From a bacterium (GTDB lineage: Bacteria; SM23-81; DAOVCL01), in NCBI GenBank assembly GCA_029932675.1, contig JAOZPP010000041.1, positions 1 through 24,329 of the forward strand: DNA of 24,329 bases. Direction: 5' to 3'. Positions 7,210 through 14,749 of this stretch are shown piece after piece. The notes beneath the pieces were generated by a model, which saw only the letters and a program-made list of their open reading frames with translations, had not been told where the DNA came from and searched no databases. The translations under genes and the position numbers were made by a program. Positions within the stretch are counted from its first letter, which is position 1, and each line of letters opens with the position of its first letter.

Positions 7210-7530
7210 AACACAAAACCTATGCATATTGCAGATCCTCACCCTAATTTATGAATGGGTCGGGTTATACACAGCTCATGATCTTTAATTTATTAATCGG
7301 GTAATCGAGAAGCAGGGGCCGGAGGTGATTCTCGAACCAGGCATAATCTTCACCCTCTCCTTAGTCCTTCCCCATCAAGAGGACGGAGATTGTTCGAAGG
7401 CAATTGAAGCGTTTTTCCTTTTTGCAGGCAGGTGGAGGCAGCTTTTGCCAGATTATTTTTTAATTTAGTAAATCTGCGTTAGTCTGCGTCCCTTTGCTAT
7501 TCCGGCCTCTAATGGGATTCCTAAAATCCC

Positions 7531-7559
7531 TTGACAACTCCCCTTCCCATCTCTATAAT
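7531..7559 (+). promoter_or_regulatory. Perfect consensus sigma70-type promoter
   Basis: TTGACA (7531-7536), exactly 17 bp, then TATAAT (7554-7559). Transcription should begin near 7566, leaving a leader of about 23 nt with GGGGAGG before the ATG of the secretin-domain protein. It should also drive the MBL hydrolase. Confidence 0.9.
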
Positions 7560-7588
7560 TGCTCAGTCAAAGAGGGGAGGAAAAAGCT

Positions 7589-7795
7589 ATGATAAAGACC
7601 TTTTATCTGAAGTTCGTCCCGGCAAAGGAGATGGAGAGGAGGATCAAGGACTTGGGTGTCCTCGCCTACAGTTGTTTTATCGATGTTGACGAGAGACTCA
7701 ATGCCCTTACGGTGAACACACCCCACGAATCGATATTGAAACAGATTGAGGAGTTCATCGCTGCTGTGGACAAGGAAGCCCCGTCCAGTGGTTGA
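7589..7795 (+). CDS. Standalone secretin/NolW-like small domain protein
   Basis: A 68-aa protein. The ATG at 7589 follows GGGGAGG by 8 nt; a longer frame from a TTG at 7559 would begin inside the promoter -10 box and is rejected. The sequence (FYLKFVPAKEMERRIKDLG … DVDERLNALTVNTPHESI, then LKQIEEFIAAVD) has the beta-alpha-beta-beta-alpha pattern of the N-domains of GspD/PilQ secretins: a V/A-K-E segment, a conserved D-E-R-x-N-x-L, and a closing E-x-I-x-x-x-D helix. It has no signal peptide and no secretin channel domain, so it is a single such domain on its own. It is first in a transcript with the MBL hydrolase. Its role is unknown. Confidence 0.75.
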   Translation: MIKTFYLKFVPAKEMERRIKDLGVLAYSCFIDVDERLNALTVNTPHESILKQIEEFIAAVDKEAPSSG

Positions 7796-7815
7796 GGAGT
7801 TTAGGAGGGGATGGG

Positions 7816-8577
7816 TTGAAGATCACTATCTTGGGTTCAGCCTCTGGTCAGCCGGTTCCCCACCGGGCAAGCTCCAGTTGGCTCTTAGAAGTTGCAGGAG
7901 GTGGCTACCTCTTCGATATAGGCGAGGGATGTAGTTCATCCCTCTTGCGTAGGGGTATCGATGAGGAGGTAATCAAAGCTGGGTTCATCTCCCATATGCA
8001 CGCTGACCACTCCTCTGGCCTTCCTTCCCTCATCCAGCTTATGCATCTGAACGGCCGGAGGACCCCGTTTGAGGTTTGGCTTCCCGCTGAAGCCGTGGAG
8101 AGGGTAGAACTCTGCCTACGCACCCATTATCTCTTTCCGGAGAGGCTCTCCTTTCCTCTCAAACTTCTCCCTATAGGGGCCAGTCCCCTCTACTGGAGGG
8201 AGGGGCTTTCCATTTCTGCCTATCCCAACAGGCATCTTCAGGGTTATAAGGGGGTAGCAGATAAGCACCAGAGCTTGGAGAGCTACTCATTCAAGATCGA
8301 GGTTGAAGGGAAGGTAATAGACTATTCTGGGGATATAGGTTCCTTGGCTGATTTAGAGAACTTTGTCTCCTCTTCCCATCTTTTCATTACTGAGTGTATG
8401 CACCCGGAGATAGAGGAGCTTTTGAAGTTTATCTCCCAGCGGGGGATAGGGGAGACCATTCTCACCCATATCCCACCCCAACTGGAGGGCAAGGAGGAAA
8501 TCATAAAGGCCTTAGCCAAAAAGTTAGGGGCAGGAGGGGTGAAGATGGCCTGTGACGGTATGCAGGTTGAGTTATAG
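7816..8577 (+). CDS. MBL-fold metallo-hydrolase, ribonuclease Z-like
   Basis: About 253 aa from a TTG at 7816, chosen because AGGAGGGG precedes it by about 5 nt and the protein then begins KITILGSASGQPVPHRASSS, the usual first strand and glycine loop of the family. An alternative TTG at 7792 overlaps the previous stop but lacks a ribosome site. The metal-binding HMHADH motif (HxHxDH) is intact, followed by SSGLP as in RNase Z-like and phosphodiesterase-like members. YSGDIG supplies the bridging Asp, and TECMHPE and LTHIPP supply later ligands. The likely role is a metal-dependent phosphodiesterase or RNase-Z-type hydrolase in the cytoplasm. It is somewhat shorter than true RNase Z and lacks an obvious exosite arm, so I leave the symbol empty. 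Confidence 0.85.
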   Translation: MKITILGSASGQPVPHRASSSWLLEVAGGGYLFDIGEGCSSSLLRRGIDEEVIKAGFISHMHADHSSGLPSLIQLMHLNGRRTPFEVWLPAEAVERVELCLRTHYLFPERLSFPLKLLPIGASPLYWREGLSISAYPNRHLQGYKGVADKHQSLESYSFKIEVEGKVIDYSGDIGSLADLENFVSSSHLFITECMHPEIEELLKFISQRGIGETILTHIPPQLEGKEEIIKALAKKLGAGGVKMACDGMQVEL

Positions 8578-8586
8578 CAAAGGTGC

Positions 8587-8615
8587 TTGACATAATCTTT
8601 TTTAGTCCCTATATT
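8587..8615 (+). promoter_or_regulatory. Strong sigma70-type promoter for rocA
   Basis: TTGACA (8587-8592), 17 bp, then TATATT (8610-8615), which differs from consensus at one -10 position. The start site near 8622 would give a leader of about 200 nt before the rocA ATG. Confidence 0.85.
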
Positions 8616-8621
8616 CAGGGC

Positions 8622-8824
8622 ACAAATCTTGCCGTTTTAGAACTTCTTGGAGACCGCAGAACCAGCAAATAGTTCCTGTTCTCCGGGAGTAGTTTACCCT
8701 CTACCCAGACTCCCCTGTAGGGGAGGAGAGCCCCTTTGGTGTGCGGGAATAGCCCACCGGGACCAGGGACTAGGAAGCTCAGTGCCGATCTATGCCGGTG
8801 TAGAAATAGTAGAAAGGAGCGGAG
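8622..8824 (+). promoter_or_regulatory. Long structured 5' leader or small RNA before rocA
   Basis: About 200 GC-rich nt with no ORF of note. Possible helices: TAGTTCCTG with CAGGGACTA, CTTCTTGG with CTAGGAAG (both long-range), GGGAGT with ACTCCC, and a local CCCC-TGTA-GGGG hairpin. The nested long-range pairs enclose a branched centre, as in a riboswitch-type leader or an independent RNA of roughly 170 nt. I recognise no known riboswitch class. A 6S-like RNA was considered, but the bulge is one-sided. Confidence 0.45.
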
Positions 8825-10372
8825 ATGATTCGGGAGTTTAAGAATGAGACCTATGTTGACTTCTCCCAAGAGGAGAATCGGGCAAAGATGGAAAGTGCCC
8901 TTGCGGAAGTAGCCTCGCATCTGGGCGAGGAGTATGAACTGATCATTGGCGCACAGAGGTTGAAGGCCCCAAAGCAGTTTAAATCCATCAACCCCTCTAA
9001 TAAAGATGAAATAGTGGCAGTGCACCAGAAAGCGGATAAAGGATTGGCCCAGAAGGCAATTGAGGAAGCCCTGAAGAGGTTTGAAAGCTGGAGGTGGGTC
9101 GAGCCTGAGGAGAGGGCAGAATACCTTTTTCGGGCCGCTGAACTGATGAGGGAGAGGAGGTTAGAGCTTGCCGCCTGGGAGGTTTACGAGGTGGGAAAAT
9201 CCTGGCCTGAGGCCGATGCGGATGTAGCTGAGGCCATAGATTTCTTGGAATTCTATGGTCGGGAGATGATCAGATATGCCCAACCCCAGCCCCTGGTGAA
9301 GATCCCTTCAGAGGAGAACGAGCTGGTTTACATCCCCTTGGGCGTGGGGATAATCATCCCCCCCTGGAACTTCCCTTTAGCCATCTTGGTGGGTATGACT
9401 TCAGCGGCGCTAGTCACCGGAAACACCGTCGTTCTGAAACCTTCCAGTGATTCTCCTACAATTGGGGCCAAGTTCGTGGAGATATTGGACGATATTGGCC
9501 TTCCCCCGGGAGTGCTCAACTTCCTGCCCGGAAGTGGGGCTGAGGTGGGGGATTACCTGGTTTCCCACCCGAAGTCCCGGTTCATCAGCTTCACCGGCTC
9601 CAAGGAGATCGGCTTGAGGATAAATGAATTAGCCGCCAAACAGGCTCCAGGGCAGATCTGGATCAAGAGGGTTGTTGCCGAGATGGGGGGCAAGGATGTG
9701 ATCATAGTGGAGGAGGATGCCGATTTGGAAGAGGCTGCCCAAGGTGTGGTGAGCTCCGCATTTGGGTTTCAGGGGCAGAAATGTTCCGCCTGTTCCCGGG
9801 TGGTAGTCTCCAGCAAGATATATGATCGCTTCTTAAATATGCTTGTGGAGAGGACGGAGAAGATAAAGGTGGGACCGGCCAAGGATCCGGAGAACTATAT
9901 GGGGCCGGTAATCAATGAGAGGGCCCTGGCCTCCATCTCCGAGTATATCGAGATCGGGAAAAAAGAGGGAAGGCTTTGTTGTGGTGGGGGAAGGGTAGAG
10001 GGAAATGGCTACTTCCTCCAGCCCACGATATTCGCCGATGTGGACCCTTATGCCCGGATAGCCCAGGAGGAGATATTCGGTCCGGTCTTGGCGGTAATCA
10101 AGGCCGATGGATTTAACCAAGCCCTGGAGATTGCCAACTCTACCGAATATGGACTTACTGGATCCCTTTACAGTAAGGATAGGAAGAAGATCGAGAGGGC
10201 GAAGAGGGAGTTTCATGTGGGCAACCTCTACATCAACCGCAAGTGCACAGGGGCTTTGGTGGGGGTTCACCCATTTGGCGGGTTCAATATGTCTGGAACA
10301 GATTCCAAAGCGGGGGGAAGGGACTATCTTCTCCTCTTCCTGCAGGCCAAGGCCATCTCCGAGAAGGTTTAA
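8825..10372 (+). CDS. rocA: L-glutamate gamma-semialdehyde (1-pyrroline-5-carboxylate) dehydrogenase
   Basis: A 515-aa aldehyde dehydrogenase, the same length as Bacillus-type RocA. It oxidises glutamate-5-semialdehyde to glutamate with NAD+, the second step of proline and arginine breakdown. Visible family marks are PPWNFP (oxyanion Asn), the general-base Glu286 in VAEMGGKD, the catalytic Cys320 in GQKCSACSR, FTGSKEIG in the cofactor domain, and the C-terminal HPFGGFNMSG. The N-terminal NPSNKDEIVAVHQKAD region also fits RocA. The ATG is preceded by GGAGCGGAG. It has its own promoter and a long leader (8587-8824) and no proline dehydrogenase next to it, so the partner enzyme must be encoded elsewhere or the substrate comes from arginine or ornithine. 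The subfamily call rests on length and overall likeness. Confidence 0.9.
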   Translation: MIREFKNETYVDFSQEENRAKMESALAEVASHLGEEYELIIGAQRLKAPKQFKSINPSNKDEIVAVHQKADKGLAQKAIEEALKRFESWRWVEPEERAEYLFRAAELMRERRLELAAWEVYEVGKSWPEADADVAEAIDFLEFYGREMIRYAQPQPLVKIPSEENELVYIPLGVGIIIPPWNFPLAILVGMTSAALVTGNTVVLKPSSDSPTIGAKFVEILDDIGLPPGVLNFLPGSGAEVGDYLVSHPKSRFISFTGSKEIGLRINELAAKQAPGQIWIKRVVAEMGGKDVIIVEEDADLEEAAQGVVSSAFGFQGQKCSACSRVVVSSKIYDRFLNMLVERTEKIKVGPAKDPENYMGPVINERALASISEYIEIGKKEGRLCCGGGRVEGNGYFLQPTIFADVDPYARIAQEEIFGPVLAVIKADGFNQALEIANSTEYGLTGSLYSKDRKKIERAKREFHVGNLYINRKCTGALVGVHPFGGFNMSGTDSKAGGRDYLLLFLQAKAISEKV

Positions 10373-10406
10373 CCCCCCAATCGCATTTATATCACCTGAT
10401 CCTTGT

Positions 10407-10426
10407 GGGCTTGATAAAACAAGCCC
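10407..10426 (+). terminator. Hairpin after rocA
   Basis: Perfect 7-bp arms GGGCTTG / CAAGCCC with loop ATAAAA, 35 bp past the rocA stop. No T-run follows, so it may act as a weak terminator or mRNA-end stabiliser. Its right arm is also the left end of the element at 10420-10493. Confidence 0.45.
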
Positions 10427-10493
10427 CTATGGTTTATAAACCTCCTGCAGATTTCAAATCTGCAGGAGGTTGCAACACCATAAGTAGGGCTTG
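10420..10493. mobile_element. MITE-like palindromic element
   Basis: A 74-bp unit with imperfect inverted ends (CAAGCCCCTATGGT and ACCATAAGTAGGGCTTG) enclosing a 33-bp palindrome: 16-bp perfect arms beginning AACCTCCTGCAG at 10439-10454 and 10456-10471 around a single C. It carries no gene. It lies between rocA and the COG2403-type gene, just upstream of the latter's ribosome site. Confidence 0.6.
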
Positions 10494-10523
10494 ATCTTTG
10501 ATTTTTTCTTTAGGAGGATCGAT

Positions 10524-11858
10524 ATGGTTAAGAGAAGACGGGTTATCATCATGGGAGCGGCAGGGAGGGATTTTCACAATTTCAATCTCCGCTTCCGGGA
10601 AGAGGAAAACTATCAGGTGGTAGCCTTTACCGCTACTCAGATCCCCCATATAGAGGGGAGGAGGTATCCACCTGAACTCTCTGGCCGGCTATACCCAGGG
10701 GGCATCCCCATCTATCCCGAGGCGGAGCTATCTGATCTGATAAGGAAGGAAAGGGTAGATGAGGTTTGCTTCTCCTATTCAGATGTCTCCCATCAATATG
10801 TAATGAATAGGGCCTCCCAGGTGCAAGCAGCAGGAGCCTCCTTTACCCTCCTTGGCCCTCAGGATACAATGCTTTCCTCTAAGCTTCCTGTAGTGGCCAT
10901 CTGCGCAGTGCGCACTGGCTGTGGGAAGAGCCAGACGACTCGCCGGGTCTGTGAGATACTTGCTGGGTTAGGGAAGAAGGTGGTAGTGATCAGGCACCCT
11001 ATGCCCTATGGTGACCTCTCTAAACAGGTGGTGCAAAGGTTTGCCAGCTTAGCCGACTTAGACAAGCATAATTGCACTATAGAAGAGAGGGAGGAGTACG
11101 AACCTCACATTGTGAGGGGGAATGTCGTCTATGCCGGTGTCGACTATGGGGCTATCCTTGAGGAGGCGGAGAAGGAGGCGGAGGTGATCATCTGGGATGG
11201 AGGAAATAATGATATGCCCTTTTACCAGCCCGATCTCCTCATTACCGTAGTTGATCCCCTAAGACCTGGCCATGAAATATCTTACTACCCAGGGGAGACA
11301 AACCTGCGGATGGCTGATGTGGTGGTGATAAATAAGGAGGATCGAGCCAAATTTGACGATATCGAAAAGGTTAGGGCTAATCTGAGGAGGTTGAACCCCT
11401 CTGCCCAGATAGTTGATGCTGCCTCCCCGATCTTTGTTGATCAACCTGAGCTGATTAGGGGCAAGAGGGTGTTGGTAGTGGAGGACGGGCCTACCCTCAC
11501 CCACGGAGGGATGGGGTATGGCGCTGGTCTGGTCGCTGCCCAAAAGTATGGTGCAGAGGAGGTCATCGCCCCCAGGCCCTATGCGGTGGGAAGCATTGCC
11601 GAAACCTTTGTTAAATATCCGCAGACAGAGGATGTCCTCCCCGCAATGGGCTATGGGGATGACCAGATAAGGGATTTGGAATCCACCATTAACGCAACGG
11701 GAGCGGATACGGTTATTGTAGCCACTCCCATAGACCTTTCCCGCATCTTACGCCTGAAGCCCAAATCGGTGAGGGTGAGATACGAGCTCCAGGAGATCGG
11801 CAGACCTGATTTAAGGGAGATAATAGAGGGGTTTTTACAGAGGAGGGCAAATAATTGA
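10524..11858 (+). CDS. Predicted GTPase / cyclic 2,3-diphosphoglycerate synthetase-like protein (COG2403 type)
   Basis: A 444-aa protein. The ATG at 10524 follows AGGAGG by 6 nt; a longer frame from TTG 10491 would start within a repeat. The N-terminus has a Rossmann-like start (RVIIMGAAGRDFHNFN). A nucleotide-binding loop TGCGKSQTTR lies at about 131-140, followed by WDGGNNDMPF and a VVINKEDRAKF segment similar to the G4 region. This arrangement is that of the archaeal/bacterial cDPG-synthetase family, which makes cyclic 2,3-diphosphoglycerate from 2,3-DPG with ATP in some methanogens; bacterial members lack a proven role. Its stop overlaps the start of the CstA-like transporter by 3 nt, so the two are translationally coupled. 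Family assignment is fairly sure, the reaction is not. Confidence 0.8.
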   Translation: MVKRRRVIIMGAAGRDFHNFNLRFREEENYQVVAFTATQIPHIEGRRYPPELSGRLYPGGIPIYPEAELSDLIRKERVDEVCFSYSDVSHQYVMNRASQVQAAGASFTLLGPQDTMLSSKLPVVAICAVRTGCGKSQTTRRVCEILAGLGKKVVVIRHPMPYGDLSKQVVQRFASLADLDKHNCTIEEREEYEPHIVRGNVVYAGVDYGAILEEAEKEAEVIIWDGGNNDMPFYQPDLLITVVDPLRPGHEISYYPGETNLRMADVVVINKEDRAKFDDIEKVRANLRRLNPSAQIVDAASPIFVDQPELIRGKRVLVVEDGPTLTHGGMGYGAGLVAAQKYGAEEVIAPRPYAVGSIAETFVKYPQTEDVLPAMGYGDDQIRDLESTINATGADTVIVATPIDLSRILRLKPKSVRVRYELQEIGRPDLREIIEGFLQRRANN

Positions 11859-13486
11859 ACAGTCTTTTGATAGCCGTTATCACATTAGTCCTTCTGTGGT
11901 TAGGCTACCGTTTCTATGGTTCATTCTTAGCTAAGTTTTGGGGGGTTGATCCGGGAAGGGCAACCCCGGCAGTGGAACTCTCAGATGGGGTTGATTACGT
12001 CCCGGCGAAACACTGGACGCTTCTCTTTGGTCACCATTTCTCCTCCATCGCTGGGGCAGGACCGATAATTGGGCCGGTGATTGCCTGTGCGGTGTGGGGC
12101 TGGCTACCTGCTGTGGTTTGGATTATTTTAGGGTCGATCCTCATCGGGGGGATGCACGACTTCTCAGCACTGATGGCCTCCCTGCGGCATCAGGGTAGAT
12201 CGATTGCCGATGTAGCTGCAGAAAGGGTTAGCTATCGCACCAAACTGATCTTCGCCTCTTTCCTCTGGCTTTCCTTGGTGCTGGTGGTGGCTGTATTTGC
12301 TGCGGTGGGGGGGAAGACATTGGCTACCAAACCCCAGGTGGTTGTTCCCACCTTTGGCCTCATCCTGGTGGCCCTCTTCATCGGTTTGATGCTCTACCGT
12401 TGGAGGGTAAATCAAATTCTGGCCACTATCATTGGAGGAGGTCTTCTCTTTGGGCTCATCGTTTTAGGCTATCATCTGCCGGTTGGTTTAGGGCCACACT
12501 CCCAGCTTATCTGGACGGTTGTTCTCTTGCTCTATTCCTATGTGGCTTCAGTTCTTCCAGTGAATATCCTCCTTCAACCGCGAGATTATTTGGCTGCTTT
12601 GGTTCTCTTCTTTGGCCTTATCTTCGGCTATATCGGGGTTTTTCTCACCCATCCCCAGCTCCATACCCCGGCATTTCTTGGCTTCACTGGGAAGAGTGGG
12701 ACCCTCTGGCCGATGATGTGTGTGATCATTGCCTGTGGAGCTATCTCCGGCTTTCATGCGATGATCTCCAGCGGCACCACCTCCAAGCAACTCTCCAATG
12801 AGAGAAACGCTTCCAAAATCGGCTATGGGGGTATGCTCACCGAGGGGGGACTTGCTATATTGGCCTTGTTAGCCGTAGCTGGTGGACTTCTCTGGAAGGG
12901 GAGTCCAAATCTCTCCTATCCCCTTTTAGTGAAGAATAAGGGTTGGATAGTCGCCTTTGGAGAGGGCTATGGAAGGTTAACTTTGCCCATCTTCGGTGCC
13001 CTGGGGAGCCTCATTGCCATCACTACCCTGAAGACATTTGTCCTCACTACCTTAGATTCCGCGACCAGGATTGGTCGCTACATCGGGGAGGAACTCTTCG
13101 GCCAAGCCCTCAGGATAAGGCCGATGCGCAACAGGTTTTTCTCTACCCTCTTTATTACTGGTTTTGCTCTCTACTTGGCCTTGGGGAACTGGAAGGCCAT
13201 TTGGCCTGTATTTGGAGCAGCCAATCAGTTGGTAGCCGCTTTAGTCTTTTTGGTCGTTACCCTCTATCTTTTGGGGTTGGGGAAGAGGATCAGATATGCA
13301 TTCTATCCTGGCCTCTTTATGCTCGCCACCACCTTGGCTGCCCTGGGCTTGGAGGCAAGGGACTTTTGGGCTCAGCAAAACTACCTTCTTGCGTTTATCT
13401 CTTTAGTTCTCATTGGATTGGCTGGCTTTATGGTTGTGGAGGCGGTTGGGGTGGCCAGGAGAAAGACCAAGTGCAAGGGGGCTTAA
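11855..13486 (+). CDS. CstA-family carbon-starvation / peptide or pyruvate transporter
   Basis: A 543-aa integral membrane protein with many hydrophobic segments from the first residues (LLIAVITLVLLWLGYRF) to the end. The CstA hallmark occupies residues about 46-110: DYVPAKHWTLLFGHHFSSIAGAGP, IIGPVIACAVWGWLPA and GGMHDFSALMASLRHQG. The SGTTSKQL segment and the FVLTTLDSATRIGRYIGEE segment are also typical. Known relatives (E. coli CstA, BtsT) carry peptides or pyruvate into the cell; this shorter form resembles archaeal and clostridial members. The TTG start at 11855 overlaps the preceding stop and has AGGAGG 8 nt upstream. It is followed without gap by ndk. Confidence 0.92.
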   Translation: MNSLLIAVITLVLLWLGYRFYGSFLAKFWGVDPGRATPAVELSDGVDYVPAKHWTLLFGHHFSSIAGAGPIIGPVIACAVWGWLPAVVWIILGSILIGGMHDFSALMASLRHQGRSIADVAAERVSYRTKLIFASFLWLSLVLVVAVFAAVGGKTLATKPQVVVPTFGLILVALFIGLMLYRWRVNQILATIIGGGLLFGLIVLGYHLPVGLGPHSQLIWTVVLLLYSYVASVLPVNILLQPRDYLAALVLFFGLIFGYIGVFLTHPQLHTPAFLGFTGKSGTLWPMMCVIIACGAISGFHAMISSGTTSKQLSNERNASKIGYGGMLTEGGLAILALLAVAGGLLWKGSPNLSYPLLVKNKGWIVAFGEGYGRLTLPIFGALGSLIAITTLKTFVLTTLDSATRIGRYIGEELFGQALRIRPMRNRFFSTLFITGFALYLALGNWKAIWPVFGAANQLVAALVFLVVTLYLLGLGKRIRYAFYPGLFMLATTLAALGLEARDFWAQQNYLLAFISLVLIGLAGFMVVEAVGVARRKTKCKGA

Positions 13487-13923
13487 TGGAAAGAACTCTC
13501 TGTATAGTCAAACCAGATGGGGTAAGGAGAAAATTGGTCGGGGAGGTGCTGCGGAGGATAGAGGGGGCCGGTTTCCGAATAGAGGGGTTAAGGATGTTGA
13601 GGCTAAATAGGGAGCAGGCCGAACTCCTCTATGATATCCATTTAGGCAAGCCCTTTTTTGAAGATTTGGTGAAGTTTATGACCTCAGGTCCGATAGTAGC
13701 TATCCTTTTGGAGAAGGAGAATGGAATAAGCGACCTGCGGGATTTAATAGGGGAGACAGATCCTTCGCTGGCCAGGAGGGGGACGATAAGAGGCGATCTC
13801 GGTGGGACTAAGCAGGAAAACTTGGTGCATGCCTCAGATTCCCCCCTCAGAGCAGAGAAGGAGATACCAATATTCTTTCCTAAAACAGAAGGGGAATATA
13901 AGTCCGCGGGGGAAGTTAGGTAG
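13486..13923 (+). CDS. ndk: Nucleoside diphosphate kinase
   Basis: A 145-aa enzyme that transfers the gamma-phosphate from ATP to other nucleoside diphosphates by a phospho-histidine intermediate. Family marks are ERTLCIVKPDGV at the N-terminus (Lys9), the DLRDLIGETDPSLARRGTIRGDL segment, and the active-site motif NLVHASDS with His115. The length is normal. The ATG shares one base with the stop of the transporter gene and has a GGGG purine run just upstream. A long open frame extends further upstream but only as a shadow of the transporter gene. Clear assignment. Confidence 0.97.
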   Translation: MERTLCIVKPDGVRRKLVGEVLRRIEGAGFRIEGLRMLRLNREQAELLYDIHLGKPFFEDLVKFMTSGPIVAILLEKENGISDLRDLIGETDPSLARRGTIRGDLGGTKQENLVHASDSPLRAEKEIPIFFPKTEGEYKSAGEVR

Positions 13924-13946
13924 GTCCGACCAATCAAGTTATTTCC

Positions 13947-13975
13947 TTGACAAATCGCTGAAGAGGGTTTAACTT
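13947..13975 (+). promoter_or_regulatory. Possible promoter for the yceD-rpmF-fab operon
   Basis: TTGACA (13947-13952), 17 bp, then TAACTT (13970-13975), a perfect -35 with a weak -10. Transcription would begin at or next to the yceD ATG (13982), giving a leaderless mRNA, in agreement with the missing ribosome site. Confidence 0.5.
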
Positions 13976-13981
13976 GGGACG

Positions 13982-14485
13982 ATGAAATTGAGGTTGGGAG
14001 AAATAGAGGAAAAGCCAGGGAGGGTGACTCTGAAAGGGGAACCCGAGGATCTGGAGTTAGAGTGGAAGGATGGATGTTTTCGTTCCCCGGTTTGCTTGGA
14101 GTTAAAGGTCTTCCGGAGAGGGGACAGATTCCTTGCTCAAGGGGAGATAACCACTTCAGTAGATGCGAGGTGTAGCAGATGTCTGAGGGAGTTTCCCCTT
14201 CCCGTGAGGACTCAGTTTAAGCTTACCATTGAGCTTACCCCAAAGGGGAACAATGGTGACAACGTTGAAGAGGATTATATTCTCCTCTCCCCACAGAGTG
14301 AAGTCTTAGATCTAAGGGAGAGGGTGCGTCAATTGATTCTCCTCTCCCTTCCCGTTAAACCACTTTGTCACCCAAACTGTCGGGGCCTTTGTCCCATATG
14401 CGGAAAGGACCTCAACGAGGGGGAATGTGGCTGTAGAAGGGAAGAATATGATCCCCGCTGGGAGAAGTTGAAATCCTTAAGATAA
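13982..14485 (+). CDS. yceD: YceD/DUF177 family metal-binding protein
   Basis: A 167-aa protein of the family nearly always found just before rpmF. The middle motif CSRCLREFPLPV and the C-terminal cysteine cluster (CHPNCRGLCPICGKDLNEGE, followed by CGC and DPRWEKLKSL) are the family's typical metal-binding elements. In bacteria and plastids the family has been linked to 23S rRNA accumulation or ribosome assembly. It heads the rpmF-plsX-fab operon. The ATG has no good Shine-Dalgarno site and lies only 6 bp after a possible -10 box, so the mRNA could be leaderless. Confidence 0.9.
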   Translation: MKLRLGEIEEKPGRVTLKGEPEDLELEWKDGCFRSPVCLELKVFRRGDRFLAQGEITTSVDARCSRCLREFPLPVRTQFKLTIELTPKGNNGDNVEEDYILLSPQSEVLDLRERVRQLILLSLPVKPLCHPNCRGLCPICGKDLNEGECGCRREEYDPRWEKLKSLR

Positions 14486-14562
14486 GTTCGAAAGGTAAGG
14501 AAATGCTTGCGGAGGGGGCCCTAAGGGGTGAGAGCGGTTTATAATCTAAGGAGGTGTCTACT

Positions 14563-14745
14563 TTGGCCTTACCGAAAAGGAGGATATCCAAATCGCGCGG
14601 CGGCAATAGAAGAAGCCACTGGAAGTTGAAACTGGTCAATTCCGTGGAATGCCCGCATTGCCACCAGCCTAAATTGCCACATCGAGTCTGTCCTAACTGC
14701 GGATATTACAAGGGCAGAGAGGTAATTACCATAAAAGAGAAGTGA
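14563..14745 (+). CDS. rpmF: 50S ribosomal protein L32
   Basis: A 60-aa ribosomal protein of the large subunit, zinc-ribbon form. It begins (M)ALPKRRISKSRGGNRRSHWKL and contains CPHC…CPNC, the four zinc-binding cysteines, then YYKGREVI. The start is taken as TTG 14563 because this gives the usual N-terminus (ALPKRR-type) and AAGGAGG lies about 8 nt upstream; a GTG at 14554 would overlap that ribosome site. It is followed after 4 bp by plsX, the usual link between L32 and membrane-lipid synthesis. Confidence 0.96.
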   Translation: MALPKRRISKSRGGNRRSHWKLKLVNSVECPHCHQPKLPHRVCPNCGYYKGREVITIKEK

Positions 14746-14749
14746 TCTC

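Larger units (their letters stand above)
6534..7530. other. Gene-poor, palindrome-rich spacer
   Basis: About 1 kb without a gene I can support, between the divergent minus- and plus-strand transcripts. It holds a decayed and a complete double-hairpin element, separate GGACAGGGC and TCAGAA hairpins, and two copies of a TTATGAATaatcCGGG motif. Open frames here (6750-6968 minus, 6938-7288 plus) run through the repeats, lack ribosome sites and resemble nothing known. Confidence 0.7.

Noticed and set aside
6750-7288. Open frames of 72 aa (minus) and 116 aa (plus) in the spacer
   Set aside because: They run through palindromic repeats, lack ribosome sites and show no protein-like pattern.
7315-7345. 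tRNA-like T-arm (GGTTCGAGAATCACC on the minus strand)
   Set aside because: The stem flanking TTCGAGA does not pair, and no acceptor stem or anticodon arm is found around it.
8622-8790. 6S RNA assignment for the rocA leader
   Set aside because: The long helices fit loosely, but the central bulge would be about 19 nt on one side and none on the other, unlike the symmetrical 6S bubble.
8615-9025. 136-aa open frame on the minus strand
   Set aside because: Antisense to the rocA leader and coding start; no ribosome site or recognisable domain.
12943-13485. N-terminal extension of the ndk frame by about 180 codons
   Set aside because: This part is a shadow of the CstA-family gene; ATG 13486 gives the normal NDK N-terminus.
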